A DNA stretch of 64,000 bases, from positions 62,001 through 126,000 of the IMG/VR virus record IMGVR_UViG_3300020383_000006. One strand, written 5' to 3'. Shown here piece after piece: positions 6,290 to 14,746 of the stretch. The DNA is from a virus. A model generated the notes under the pieces. The model worked only from the letters and a program-made list of their open reading frames with translations. It searched no databases and was not told where the DNA came from. Both the position numbers and the translations under genes were made by a program. How positions within the stretch are numbered: position 1 is the stretch's first letter; each line of letters opens with the position of its first letter.

Positions 6290-7113
6290 TGTTAATTTGT
6301 ATACCAACGTATAAGCGCGAAGAAAACCAAAAATGTTATGAACGTATGCCCGACGAAATTAAACGTCGGGTTTTATTGGCTACTCATTCTGATGAAGTAG
6401 AAAACCTTAAAAAAGCTAACCCAGAAGCAAATGTTGTGGATATTGGAGTCACTGACGGCATCGCTGACGTGAGACAAAGAATACTTAACTACGCAAAATC
6501 ACAAAATGAAGAAAAAGTTTTTATAATGGATGATTCTTGCACATTCAAGAAAAGAGTTAAAATGAAACTTACTGAAATGGGCGCTCAAGATTGGGAAGAA
6601 ATGATTGAAAGGGTTTCAGAAAGGCTAGATGAATACCCTATGGTCGGAATTTCTGACCAAGCCGGAAATAACCGCGTTGAGAAACCGGAATTAGAAAACC
6701 AACGTTCATACAGTTGTTATGGTATCAACGTAGAATTTTTTAAAGAAAACGGCATAAGATTTGATGCTATGTATCAAGAAGATAATGATATCAAGTTTTA
6801 TGAAGATTTTTACGTTATACTGAAATTATTGACTTCAGGGTTTAAGAACTTGGTTATCTATGAATACGCCTTTTCACACGCACACGGCAAAAAGGGCGGT
6901 AACAGTGTATTAAGAAGTAATAATACACATAAAAAATCAATAGATTCTTTGAAAACGTTTTTTCCTAAGTTTGTTGATGTCGTAAAGAAGGAAAACCCAT
7001 CTTGGAAAGCAGGTTTAAATGATGAAGAAAACTTTAGATGGGACGTGAAAATTTCTTGGAAAAAGGCTTTTGAATATGGACAATCTAAAGTAGAAAGCGT
7101 TTCTTTATTTTGA
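6289..7113 (+). CDS. TET-associated glycosyltransferase-like protein
   Basis: This 274-residue protein starts with MLICIPTYKR, the beginning of a GT-A nucleotide-sugar fold. It has the metal-binding Asp pair in VFIMDDS (Asp81, Asp82) and an EDFY segment near residue 162, likely acceptor side. Its place directly behind the TET/JBP-like gene fits the glycosyltransferases described next to phage TET enzymes, which are predicted to glycosylate the hydroxylated base. The protein ends in ESVSLF, and the polymerase at 9413 ends in QVSLF. C-terminal tails of this kind bind the T4-type sliding clamp, so modification may be coupled to replication. Function is inferred from fold and context; the sugar is unknown. 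Confidence 0.65.
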   Translation: MLICIPTYKREENQKCYERMPDEIKRRVLLATHSDEVENLKKANPEANVVDIGVTDGIADVRQRILNYAKSQNEEKVFIMDDSCTFKKRVKMKLTEMGAQDWEEMIERVSERLDEYPMVGISDQAGNNRVEKPELENQRSYSCYGINVEFFKENGIRFDAMYQEDNDIKFYEDFYVILKLLTSGFKNLVIYEYAFSHAHGKKGGNSVLRSNNTHKKSIDSLKTFFPKFVDVVKKENPSWKAGLNDEENFRWDVKISWKKAFEYGQSKVESVSLF

Positions 7114-7123
7114 GGAAGACTTT

Positions 7124-8173
7124 ATGAAATATGAGAAAAGGTTAGTCGTTGATTTTGATGACACACTATTTTTTACTAAAAACCGTGATTGGGAAAATGC
7201 GGAACCCAATTTAGAATTAATAGAAAAGATTAACGGTCTTTATGAAGAAGGCTGGAGAGTAGATATTTTTACTGCTAGAGGTTCAATATCTTGTGACAGT
7301 AGGGAACAAGCAAAGGAAAAATACCTTAATGGTATGTTGCGGTTGCTTGAAAAATATAACGTTATGTATCATGAAATATCTTTTGAAAAACCTTTGGCCG
7401 CTTATTACATTGATGACAAATCTATCACGCCAGAAGAATTTATTAAGAAAGATTTTAAGCAATTACAAGGCGGTCTATCAGGTAGTGATATTTATACTGA
7501 TGGTGAACAAGTCCATAAAACAGATGATAACAGCCATAATGTTGTTGAATGGTATAACGCCACGAATAATATATTAAATACGCCTGAGATACATAGGGTT
7601 GTTGGTAACACTGTTTCTATGGAGTATATTGAACATAATGAATCTTTTTTTGAATCTAATGTTTATTTTGCGTTAGCGTTAATCCAAGAGTCATTAGATT
7701 CAATGAGAAAATTGAAACCGATAAACAATTTAAGGTTTTCTGATTATAAGAAAAGAATTTTAACTAACCACCTTAAACCAGCTTTAGAAAATGATTCACT
7801 AAGTAAACAACAAAAAAAGGTTTTGTTGATAACATATGAAAATTTATCCCTTATTGACGTAAATCCATCATTTTCCCATGGCGATTTCGGTATAAAAAAT
7901 ATGCTTTTTAACGAAGACAAGAAGCTTTATTTGATAGACCCAATCCCACAAACATTCGGTTCTTTAGAAATAGATGTTGCGAAATTCATAGCTTCTATGT
8001 ACATAAATGAATATAATGAGCAACTAATTAATACCTCATTAAAAACCCTTTGTACATTCAATGGTCTAGAGCTGAGTTTAATTAATAAACTAATCAGTTC
8101 AGAATTAATGAGAGTCGTGAAATACCACCCTGACCCTGAAAAGATCGTGGAGCTTATATCGAATGTTTATTGA
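7124..8173 (+). CDS. Fusion of HAD-type phosphatase and choline/aminoglycoside-kinase-like domain
   Basis: This 349-residue protein has two catalytic parts. Residues 1-115 are a small HAD domain with DFDDT (Asp10, Asp12), TARG (Thr50) and YYIDDK (Asp97, Asp98), complete for phosphoryl transfer. Residues about 120-349 resemble aminoglycoside/choline kinases. They carry the loop SHGDFGIKN (Asp254, Asn259) and metal ligand LYLIDP (Asp272), while the N-lobe Lys is not obvious. HAD, kinase and TagD-like nucleotidyltransferase folds also occur together in bacterial surface-polysaccharide loci, where they make CDP-activated groups. Here the fusion follows the glycosyltransferase by 10 nt and overlaps the nucleotidyltransferase gene, so it probably makes a phosphorylated small molecule. 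The substrate is unknown. Confidence 0.65.
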   Translation: MKYEKRLVVDFDDTLFFTKNRDWENAEPNLELIEKINGLYEEGWRVDIFTARGSISCDSREQAKEKYLNGMLRLLEKYNVMYHEISFEKPLAAYYIDDKSITPEEFIKKDFKQLQGGLSGSDIYTDGEQVHKTDDNSHNVVEWYNATNNILNTPEIHRVVGNTVSMEYIEHNESFFESNVYFALALIQESLDSMRKLKPINNLRFSDYKKRILTNHLKPALENDSLSKQQKKVLLITYENLSLIDVNPSFSHGDFGIKNMLFNEDKKLYLIDPIPQTFGSLEIDVAKFIASMYINEYNEQLINTSLKTLCTFNGLELSLINKLISSELMRVVKYHPDPEKIVELISNVY

Positions 8174-8627
8174 TAGGAAATCGTTGTCTGAGAAATTAAA
8201 TAAAGAGATGGATGAGGTTAAGATAGGTTTTACTTGTTCCACCTTTGATTTATTTCATGCTGGACACGTTGTTATGTTAGAAGAAGCCAAAACTATGTGT
8301 GATTACCTTATAGTGGGGCTTCTTTCTGACCCGACAATAGATAGACCAGATTCTAAAAATAAACCTATACAAAGTATGTTTGAGCGATATATTCAAGTTT
8401 CTTCTTGTAAATATGTCGACGAAGTTATACCTTTCCAAACTGAACAAGAAATTATCGATATAATTTTAACCATACAACCTGATGTGAGGGTTGTTGGGGA
8501 AGAATATAAAGGTGAAAATTTTACTGGAAACGATTTGTGTTTCGTACATTTTAATAAAAGAAGACACTCTTTTTCTTCAACTGATTTAAGAAAAAGAGTT
8601 TTTGAAAATGAAAATAAAGGTGAATAA
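8163..8627 (+). CDS. HxGH nucleotidyltransferase (TagD/CTP-type)
   Basis: This 154-residue protein has the nucleotidyltransferase signature TFDLFHAGHV with HAGH at residues 32-35, and the second phosphate-binding motif SSTDLR at 138-143. It is close in length to glycerol-3-phosphate cytidylyltransferase and related CTP or ATP enzymes. These join a nucleotide to a phosphorylated alcohol and release pyrophosphate. It overlaps the HAD-kinase fusion gene by 11 nt, so the two should be made together: the kinase could supply the phosphorylated substrate and this enzyme could activate it. Which nucleotide and which alcohol are used cannot be told from sequence. Confidence 0.75.
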   Translation: MFIDRKSLSEKLNKEMDEVKIGFTCSTFDLFHAGHVVMLEEAKTMCDYLIVGLLSDPTIDRPDSKNKPIQSMFERYIQVSSCKYVDEVIPFQTEQEIIDIILTIQPDVRVVGEEYKGENFTGNDLCFVHFNKRRHSFSSTDLRKRVFENENKGE

Positions 8628-8631
8628 AACT

Positions 8632-9336
8632 ATGTCATTAGAAATTACATTTCCACTGTATAATTATTTTTTAAAGCAAGTGATTGATTGGAACCATGCA
8701 GCAAATAACCCACCAGCAACAAAAATGGGCGCTAGAAAACTTCAAATTATGCGCCAAGCTGAATATACTCGCTCTGAAGTTCAAGAAACCATGGACGCAG
8801 TATTTGTTCATGATTTAAAAGAAATTGTTGATGGTGTTTGTGACGTTTTCGTTACGGCTGGTTATATGGCACATTTGCAATCACATAAACCCGAAGATGC
8901 TGGATTGATGTCCTTCAAACAAGGGTTTTTACCTAAAACCCAAATGGAACTTATTCCTCAGTTGTTTGCACTAAGGGAAGATTGTAACGTATTTGGTAAC
9001 ATTACTCACGAAAAAGTACAAATGTTACTGTTATCATTGGTCTCAGTTTTTCGAACTACGTTTGACATTGAAAAACCCGTTTCTAAAGTAGAAAGTTTTG
9101 TACAAGAAGTATTGGATTCTAATAATTCTAAGTTTATACCTTTGCAAGAGTATGAGAAATATAAAGTCCTTCATAATGAATACGTTAATAAGAAGTATGA
9201 AGGTAAATTTGAAAACATTGTTCCTGTATACACTAAACTTGGAACCCGTGACGTCGTAGTTTTCCGAGCGGATAATGGCGAAGGTAAAATTCTTAAACCT
9301 TCAACGTTCCGTGAACCGAAATTCGACCTTTCATAA
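8632..9336 (+). CDS. MazG-like nucleotide pyrophosphohydrolase family protein
   Basis: I start this 234-residue protein at the ATG at 8632, which has AAAGGTG upstream; a start at 8602 would lie inside the previous gene and lacks a ribosome site. Residues about 40-90 have the all-alpha pyrophosphohydrolase pattern, with EVQETMDAV, a second acidic helix DLKEIVDGVCDV and the following GYMAHL. Enzymes of this fold hydrolyse (d)NTPs to monophosphates. In a phage with modified bases that could remove an unwanted nucleotide, but family members also act on ppGpp or have other roles. The C-terminal 90 residues have no recognised domain. It lies last before the polymerase hairpin. Confidence 0.55.
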   Translation: MSLEITFPLYNYFLKQVIDWNHAANNPPATKMGARKLQIMRQAEYTRSEVQETMDAVFVHDLKEIVDGVCDVFVTAGYMAHLQSHKPEDAGLMSFKQGFLPKTQMELIPQLFALREDCNVFGNITHEKVQMLLLSLVSVFRTTFDIEKPVSKVESFVQEVLDSNNSKFIPLQEYEKYKVLHNEYVNKKYEGKFENIVPVYTKLGTRDVVVFRADNGEGKILKPSTFREPKFDLS

Positions 9337-9359
9337 ATTCCACTTTAAATAAGAAATGA

Positions 9360-9392
9360 AACGGGGTATATTATTGCCCCGTTCCTTTTAAT
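9360..9392 (+). terminator. Hairpin with short T tract before the polymerase gene
   Basis: AACGGGG (9360-9366) pairs with CCCCGTT (9377-9383) around a 10-nt loop and is followed by CCTTTTAATT. It can serve as a terminator for 4898-9336, although the T run is short. Confidence 0.55.
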
Positions 9393-9412
9393 TCTATACA
9401 GGGATTACGAAT

Positions 9413-11980
9413 ATGATATATACCTATTACCGCCAGCTTGGTAATAAAATCCTACTTAGATATATTGATGAAGAAGGTGAAACCCATTCCAAAAAAATTG
9501 ATTTTTATAAACCGAAACTATACTTGAGAAGCGAAAAAGAATGTTCCCATCGTTCAATTTATGGGGAACCGTTGCGTGAAGTCGAATTTCCTGACATTAA
9601 TGCGGCAAAACAATTTGCTGAAGAACACAAGTATATTCCTGAAATCGGTTTGAACGGCAATTCAAATTATGCAAACCAATTCATTATTGAAGTTTTTGAT
9701 GGAAAAACGCCTAAGTTTGATATCAATACCTTTAATATCGGTATGTTTGATATCGAGGTTGATGCTGATGAATTTCCTTTACCTGAAGAAGCCAAATATG
9801 TGGTTAATGCTTTCTCACTCTACTCTAGTAAGGAAAACAAGTTCTATGCTAGGGCTATACCTCATAAACCTGAAGATAATTGGTCTAAGGATGCTTCAGA
9901 AGAGGATGAAATCAAAAAATTAGATATTGATTTCAAACTTTGTCAAGATGAAACTGAATTGTTGATGGAATTTTTGACGTTGGTTTCTTCGGGAGATTAC
10001 CATATTATTTCAGGATGGAACTCACAAGGCTTTGACGTTCCTTACTTAGTAAACCGTTGCAGTAAAATCGTCGGTGAAAAAACCACAAGGAAAATGCTTT
10101 CCCCGTTTAATAAAATTGATGAACGTGAAAGTATTGATAACTACGGCAAAAAGAAAGTCAAATATATTTTGAGCGGTTTGCCTCACCTTGATTTCATGGA
10201 TTTATATAAGAAACACGTTTTTACACCAAGGGAATCATATAAACTTGATTTCATTGCTTCCGAAGAATTGGGTGAAAATAAAATTGAATATGAAGATACG
10301 CTTCATGATTTGTATCGTGAAAACTTTCAGAAGTTTGTAGATTACAATATTCAAGATAGTAATCTAATTAAGCGACTAGATGACAAACTCGGATTATTTC
10401 AATTGACGCTTTCTTTGGCTTATATTTCTTTATCTAATTTTGAAGATACAATGGGTACGGTTAAAATTTGGGAACAATTAGTTGCTAAATTTTTGTATCA
10501 AAAAGGGAATAAAGTTCCGTTATTCAGGAAAGAAGCGATAACTGATGAACGTGATTTTGAAGGCGCTTTCGTTAAAGAACCTGTTCCTGGGTTTTATAAT
10601 TGGATAGTGAGCTTTGACTTAAATTCACTTTACCCGCATATCGAACAACAATGGAATATCGGTCCAGAAACGCTAGTTCCTTATGACCAATTACCTAGTG
10701 AATTAAAAGAAATCGTTGATAACTATACGTTCAATGATATTTTAGACATGAAAGTTAACATAAAACCGTTATTAGAAAAACATAATTTAACAATGGCGGC
10801 AAACTTTGAATTTTACAAGATTGATGAAATGTCATTCTTTTCTGAGATTAAACGTGAGTTGTATAGTGAACGTAAAGTACATAAAAAAGCAATGCTTGGT
10901 TATGAACAGAAAAAGGTAGATGCTGAATCAAGTTCAGAACAATTCAAGTATGAATCACTTGAATCTTCAGAAAATTCTATGCAAATGGGATTAAAAATCT
11001 TGCTCAACGGAGGCTACGGAGCCCTTGGCAATACGTCTTTTCTTTACTATAAGGTTGAGAATGCTGAAGCGATTACGTTATCCGGTCAATACGTTAACAA
11101 GTATGTTTCTCAGAAAATTGAAACGTTCTTACAAAAATTATTTTCTTCAGAAAAACGTTATTGGGTTTACTCTGATACGGATTCAGCGTATCTTACTATT
11201 GAAGATTTTGTTAATACGTTAGATGGTTCTAAAGGGGTTGAGTATCTAGTAGAACAAACTGATCGTTTCTGTGAAGATGTTATTTCACCTGAAATTAAAA
11301 AGTTGTGTGATGAAATTTGCGAGTACATGAATTGTTATGAACAACGCATGTTCTGGGAACGTGAAGTTATTTCTAATGTAGCTGTTTGGGTTGCTAAGAA
11401 AAAATATGTAATGTCGGTTCTTGATTCAGAAGGAACGAAATATTACAAAGAGCCCAAAATTAAAATCATGGGTATGGAGTCCGTAAAATCTTCAACCCCA
11501 GGATGGGCTAGGGTGGCTCTTAAAAGTTGCTATAAATCCTGTTTAGGGAAGGATAAGAGTGATTTTTATTCATTGTTGAGTGATATCACTGATTCTTATT
11601 ACAATAAACAACCAAATGAAATTGCTATTCCAACCAAAGTAAACGGATTAGAAAAATACCATGATCCTGAAAAAATATTCGCTAAGGGTGCACAGGCTCA
11701 TGTTAAAGCGGCTCTGTTCCATAATTACGTTTTGGAACAACAAGAATATAAACATATCGGCAAAATTAATAGCGGAGATAGTATTAAATACGTTATACTG
11801 AAAGAACCGAACCCAACTGGATTCCCTGTTATCGGTTTTGATACTTACCTTCCTAAAGAATTTAATGTTGAGGATTATATTGATAAAGACACTATGTTTG
11901 AAAAATCATTTATGTCTGCATTAAGAATATTCCTAAATGCTATTAAATGGGAAGAAGAAGAACAAGTCAGTTTATTTTAA
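9413..11980 (+). CDS. 43: DNA polymerase, T4 gp43 type (family B)
   Basis: This 855-residue protein is slightly shorter than T4 gp43 (898). It has the 3'-5' exonuclease Exo I motif FDIEVDADEF (Asp113, Glu115). It also has motif A DLNSLYPH near 403, motif B with KILLNGGYG near 531, and motif C YSDTDSAY near 586, so both activities look intact. It ends in EEEQVSLF, a C-terminal clamp-binding tail as in T4/RB69 gp43. It replicates the phage genome with gp41, UvsX and the clamp; the clamp and clamp-loader genes are not in this window. There is no sign of an intein or intron here. Confidence 0.95.
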   Translation: MIYTYYRQLGNKILLRYIDEEGETHSKKIDFYKPKLYLRSEKECSHRSIYGEPLREVEFPDINAAKQFAEEHKYIPEIGLNGNSNYANQFIIEVFDGKTPKFDINTFNIGMFDIEVDADEFPLPEEAKYVVNAFSLYSSKENKFYARAIPHKPEDNWSKDASEEDEIKKLDIDFKLCQDETELLMEFLTLVSSGDYHIISGWNSQGFDVPYLVNRCSKIVGEKTTRKMLSPFNKIDERESIDNYGKKKVKYILSGLPHLDFMDLYKKHVFTPRESYKLDFIASEELGENKIEYEDTLHDLYRENFQKFVDYNIQDSNLIKRLDDKLGLFQLTLSLAYISLSNFEDTMGTVKIWEQLVAKFLYQKGNKVPLFRKEAITDERDFEGAFVKEPVPGFYNWIVSFDLNSLYPHIEQQWNIGPETLVPYDQLPSELKEIVDNYTFNDILDMKVNIKPLLEKHNLTMAANFEFYKIDEMSFFSEIKRELYSERKVHKKAMLGYEQKKVDAESSSEQFKYESLESSENSMQMGLKILLNGGYGALGNTSFLYYKVENAEAITLSGQYVNKYVSQKIETFLQKLFSSEKRYWVYSDTDSAYLTIEDFVNTLDGSKGVEYLVEQTDRFCEDVISPEIKKLCDEICEYMNCYEQRMFWEREVISNVAVWVAKKKYVMSVLDSEGTKYYKEPKIKIMGMESVKSSTPGWARVALKSCYKSCLGKDKSDFYSLLSDITDSYYNKQPNEIAIPTKVNGLEKYHDPEKIFAKGAQAHVKAALFHNYVLEQQEYKHIGKINSGDSIKYVILKEPNPTGFPVIGFDTYLPKEFNVEDYIDKDTMFEKSFMSALRIFLNAIKWEEEEQVSLF

Positions 11981-11998
11981 TAAAAGGTACATTTCTTT

Positions 11999-12544
11999 AT
12001 GTATGAGATATCAGTAAACGTGATGGATCCTAAAAACGTAGAAAACGTCCGGACTTTAGTTCTGGGCGTCCTCTATAAATTACAGGGTCAAGGTCATGAT
12101 ATAGGCAACGAATTCCCTTCCAAAGATAAATATAGGATTAATTTATATTCTGAAAAAGAAGAATCGCTAGAATTAGCGATACAAAAACTTTATGACCATA
12201 AACATTCTCCATTAAGAGGTCACGAAAAAGTTAAAAGTTTTGATTTAGAAATAGAAATATTGGAAGATGACGGTTACTTATTGAACTGTTTGTTTGAAGA
12301 AGAAAAAATTTTTAATCGTCGCTTAACTAATATGCTTTCTACTTCAGCATTTAACCATGAAAAAGATATTCAGGAATTGGAACAAAAAATAAAATCTATC
12401 AATGATTACCTAAGCAATAGCGGTATTATTCATTATAAGAATTTTATGGTACAGTTCATTGAAATGTTGGGTCATAATCAATTATTACCGAACACCGATT
12501 ACGTTAAAGAACGTATGTTTAATAGTAATGAAAACACGCATTAA
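11999..12544 (+). CDS. Unknown protein between gene 43 and uvsX
   Basis: This 181-residue protein is mixed alpha/beta in its first 90 residues (MYEISVNVMDPKNVENVR start). A Lys/Glu-rich helical, possibly coiled-coil stretch covers residues 105-140, with a short hydrophilic tail. It has no motif I recognise. It starts 18 nt after the polymerase and stops 11 nt before uvsX, so it is part of the replication unit and probably an early accessory protein. Confidence 0.6.
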   Translation: MYEISVNVMDPKNVENVRTLVLGVLYKLQGQGHDIGNEFPSKDKYRINLYSEKEESLELAIQKLYDHKHSPLRGHEKVKSFDLEIEILEDDGYLLNCLFEEEKIFNRRLTNMLSTSAFNHEKDIQELEQKIKSINDYLSNSGIIHYKNFMVQFIEMLGHNQLLPNTDYVKERMFNSNENTH

Positions 12545-12555
12545 GGAACTTTAGT

Positions 12556-13515
12556 ATGTCTCTAGCTGAAAAATTTGCTAAAAACTCAAAATTGAAAGGT
12601 AGTGGAACGTTTTCTAAAACATTAGAAAAACCAGTGAAACTATATGACACTGGCGTACCAGCATTAAACCTTGCTTATAGCGGTGACCTATTTGGTGGAA
12701 CTAAATCAGGCGTTACTTGTATAGCAGGTAAATCAAAATCATTTAAAACGTTATTTGGGTTGATTGCTTGTAAAGCGTATATGGATGAACACCCTGACGC
12801 ATATATGTTATTTTATGATTCAGAAGGCGGTGCGTCGAAAGAATACTATGAACAAATTGGTATTGATACCGACCGAGTTATTTATCTACCTATCATGAAT
12901 ATTGAGGAACTAAAATTTGATTTAGTTCCTAAACTTGAAGAAATCAAAAAAGAACATGATGAAGCTAAAAAAGAAGAAGATAAACCAAGGTTCATCGTAT
13001 TCTGTGACTCAATCGGAAACTTAGCATCAATTAAAGAAGTAACTGATGCAATGAATGACAATTCAGCTACTGATATGGGTATCAGAGCTAAAACACTAAA
13101 AGCATTATTCCGTATCATGACACCTTATTTCAAGCGTTGTGAAATACAAATGATTGCTATTATGCACACGTATGATGAAATGGCTGCTATGGGTGCACCA
13201 AAACAAATTATGAGCGGTGGTTGTGTTACTGAAGGAACCCGTATTATGCTTGAAAACGGGGATTTTGTAGAAATACAAAATATCCAAGAAGGTGACATGG
13301 TAATGTCAAAAGAAGGTCCTAGAAAAGTAGACCATATTTGGGATCCTGAAACTCTTGAAGAAGGAAACCCAGAATGCTTGCGTTTAACTTTCGATGATGG
13401 ATATCAAGTAGAATGTTCCGAGAAACATAGATTCTTAGTTAAAAATGAAAACGGTGATGAAGAATGGGTTATGGCTAAGGATTTAACTGAAGGAATGGAC
13501 TTAATTTCTATTTAA
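12556..13515 (+). CDS. uvsX: UvsX recombinase N-terminal half fused to split-intein N part
   Basis: Residues 1-222 are the N-terminal part of T4-type UvsX (RecA-like strand exchange). They carry Walker A GKSKSFKT (58-65) and Walker B-like FIVFCDS (about 147-153), and end at KQIMSGG. Residue 223 is Cys, and the last 97 residues are an intein N-fragment. Block A begins CVTEGTRIMLENGDF. Block B, DGYQVECSEKHRFLV, keeps its His but has Ser for the usual Thr. A stop follows, with no intein C part in this gene. The rest is at 14733. Protein trans-splicing with that gene would give a 373-residue UvsX, close to T4's roughly 390. The break is in the conserved loop before TGPLYSSDQ, the sort of site inteins favour. 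Confidence 0.9.
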   Translation: MSLAEKFAKNSKLKGSGTFSKTLEKPVKLYDTGVPALNLAYSGDLFGGTKSGVTCIAGKSKSFKTLFGLIACKAYMDEHPDAYMLFYDSEGGASKEYYEQIGIDTDRVIYLPIMNIEELKFDLVPKLEEIKKEHDEAKKEEDKPRFIVFCDSIGNLASIKEVTDAMNDNSATDMGIRAKTLKALFRIMTPYFKRCEIQMIAIMHTYDEMAAMGAPKQIMSGGCVTEGTRIMLENGDFVEIQNIQEGDMVMSKEGPRKVDHIWDPETLEEGNPECLRLTFDDGYQVECSEKHRFLVKNENGDEEWVMAKDLTEGMDLISI

Positions 13516-13522
13516 TTTGAAT

Positions 13523-13583
13523 TTTAAACCTCTAGGATAATAAATACTTTATGCGAAGAGTACAAAAGTCCTAGAGGTTTAAA
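13523..13583 (+). promoter_or_regulatory. 15-bp inverted repeat masking the endonuclease ribosome site
   Basis: A perfect 15-nt arm at 13523-13537 (containing AAACCTCTAGGA) is complementary to 13569-13583 (containing TCCTAGAGGTTT), around a 31-nt loop. The second arm contains the Shine-Dalgarno AGAGG and the A of the start codon of the endonuclease gene. RNA reading through from uvsX would hide that start. The loop holds a late-type promoter box (separate entry). Confidence 0.8.
13538..13546 (+). promoter_or_regulatory. Late-type promoter box TAATAAATA inside the hairpin loop
   Basis: The box matches the AATAAATA variant seen before late genes at 25711, 29491 and 56229. A transcript starting about 6-8 nt downstream would lack the first arm of the hairpin and leave the endonuclease start open. 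This agrees with the late-only translation known for T4 homing endonucleases such as I-TevI. Confidence 0.6.
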
Positions 13584-14746
13584 TGAATATAGTTTATAAA
13601 ATAACTTTTTTAGATAGAAAAGAAAATAACATATACCCATATATCTATATAGGTTCTAAATCAAATTGTAATTTTGTTGATGGTAAAATTATAGATAGAA
13701 ACGGTAATAGTTATTATGGAAGTTCAACTTGGCCAAATTATTATGAAATAGTAAAAAAGGGTAATCTGAAAATTGAATTATTATTTCATTCAGAAAATTA
13801 TAATGAATGTTTAATGAAAGAAAAAGAATTACATTTAAAAGAAGATGTTGTAGCGAACCCTGAATATTTTAATAAGACAATAGCTTCTATAAGTAATTAC
13901 TCTGACCCTAGTTATGCAACTTATAAACATACATTATATGGTAAAATAGTTAGGTTGCCTAGAAACCATCCGTTAGTCGAAAACGGTACTTATGTTGGGG
14001 TTACAAAAGGGGATACAGTTAAACATTCAGGCAATGGTTCTAGGTTTGGAATGTTTAATTCTTTTTATGGAAAAACGCATAGTGAACAAACTAAACAAAA
14101 ATTAAGAGAACATAATTTAGGCAAAGTTCATTCTGAAGAATCAAGAAGAAAAATGTCTAAATCTAGGAAAGGTAAAAAGAAGACTAAAGAACACAAAGAA
14201 AAGATAGGTAGGAAAGGTATGGTTAATTTTGTTAACGTAAAAACAAAAGAAACCATTAGGGTGTATAGGGAAGAATTTGAGTTGAGGGATGACAAAAAAG
14301 ATTGGTTGACCCAAGCAAAATATAATTCTATCTATAACAAACCTGAAGAAATTATTTGTGAGTATTGTGGAATGAGCTTATCTCCTGGTAATTATTCTCG
14401 GTTTCATGGTAAAAATTGTTCTAAAGTAAAAGTCAGAGAATATAACCCATTCAAAAAATTACTGGAAGGTAAAGGGAAAAACAAAACTATTGAGGAGGTT
14501 CTTTATTTCTTTGATGAGATTGTAAATTTTTTAAAAGAAAATAAAAAGCCTGAAAATATGAGTAGTAAAAGGTATTCATTAGAAGTTTTAATACCTTTTA
14601 CAAAAAATAAATTCGGTGATGTAGAACCCTTTTACGCTGTGATAAAAAGAGTATATAATTCATTTCGAGAAGGGAAAATTGGTGAAGAGACATTTTCATA
14701 TTTCTATAAATGGAAACAAAAGGTAGATTTTAATGCTATTAAGTAA
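13583..14746 (+). CDS. GIY-YIG homing endonuclease between the uvsX halves
   Basis: This 387-residue protein has an N-terminal GIY-YIG-like nuclease domain with IVYKI near residue 3, YIYIGSK near 20-26, SYYGSS near 43-48, and a Glu-rich helix at about 80. Residues 165-215 hold two to three NUMOD3-type DNA-binding repeats of the form FYGKTHSEQTKQKL. A CEYCG...HGKNC zinc knuckle is near 259-279. Such enzymes cut an unoccupied copy of the target gene and so spread themselves. It lies exactly between the two intein-bearing uvsX genes, so the likely target is an intact uvsX. Its start is hidden in a hairpin, and its last 14 nt overlap the next gene. The sequence looks intact. Confidence 0.85.
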   Translation: MNIVYKITFLDRKENNIYPYIYIGSKSNCNFVDGKIIDRNGNSYYGSSTWPNYYEIVKKGNLKIELLFHSENYNECLMKEKELHLKEDVVANPEYFNKTIASISNYSDPSYATYKHTLYGKIVRLPRNHPLVENGTYVGVTKGDTVKHSGNGSRFGMFNSFYGKTHSEQTKQKLREHNLGKVHSEESRRKMSKSRKGKKKTKEHKEKIGRKGMVNFVNVKTKETIRVYREEFELRDDKKDWLTQAKYNSIYNKPEEIICEYCGMSLSPGNYSRFHGKNCSKVKVREYNPFKKLLEGKGKNKTIEEVLYFFDEIVNFLKENKKPENMSSKRYSLEVLIPFTKNKFGDVEPFYAVIKRVYNSFREGKIGEETFSYFYKWKQKVDFNAIK

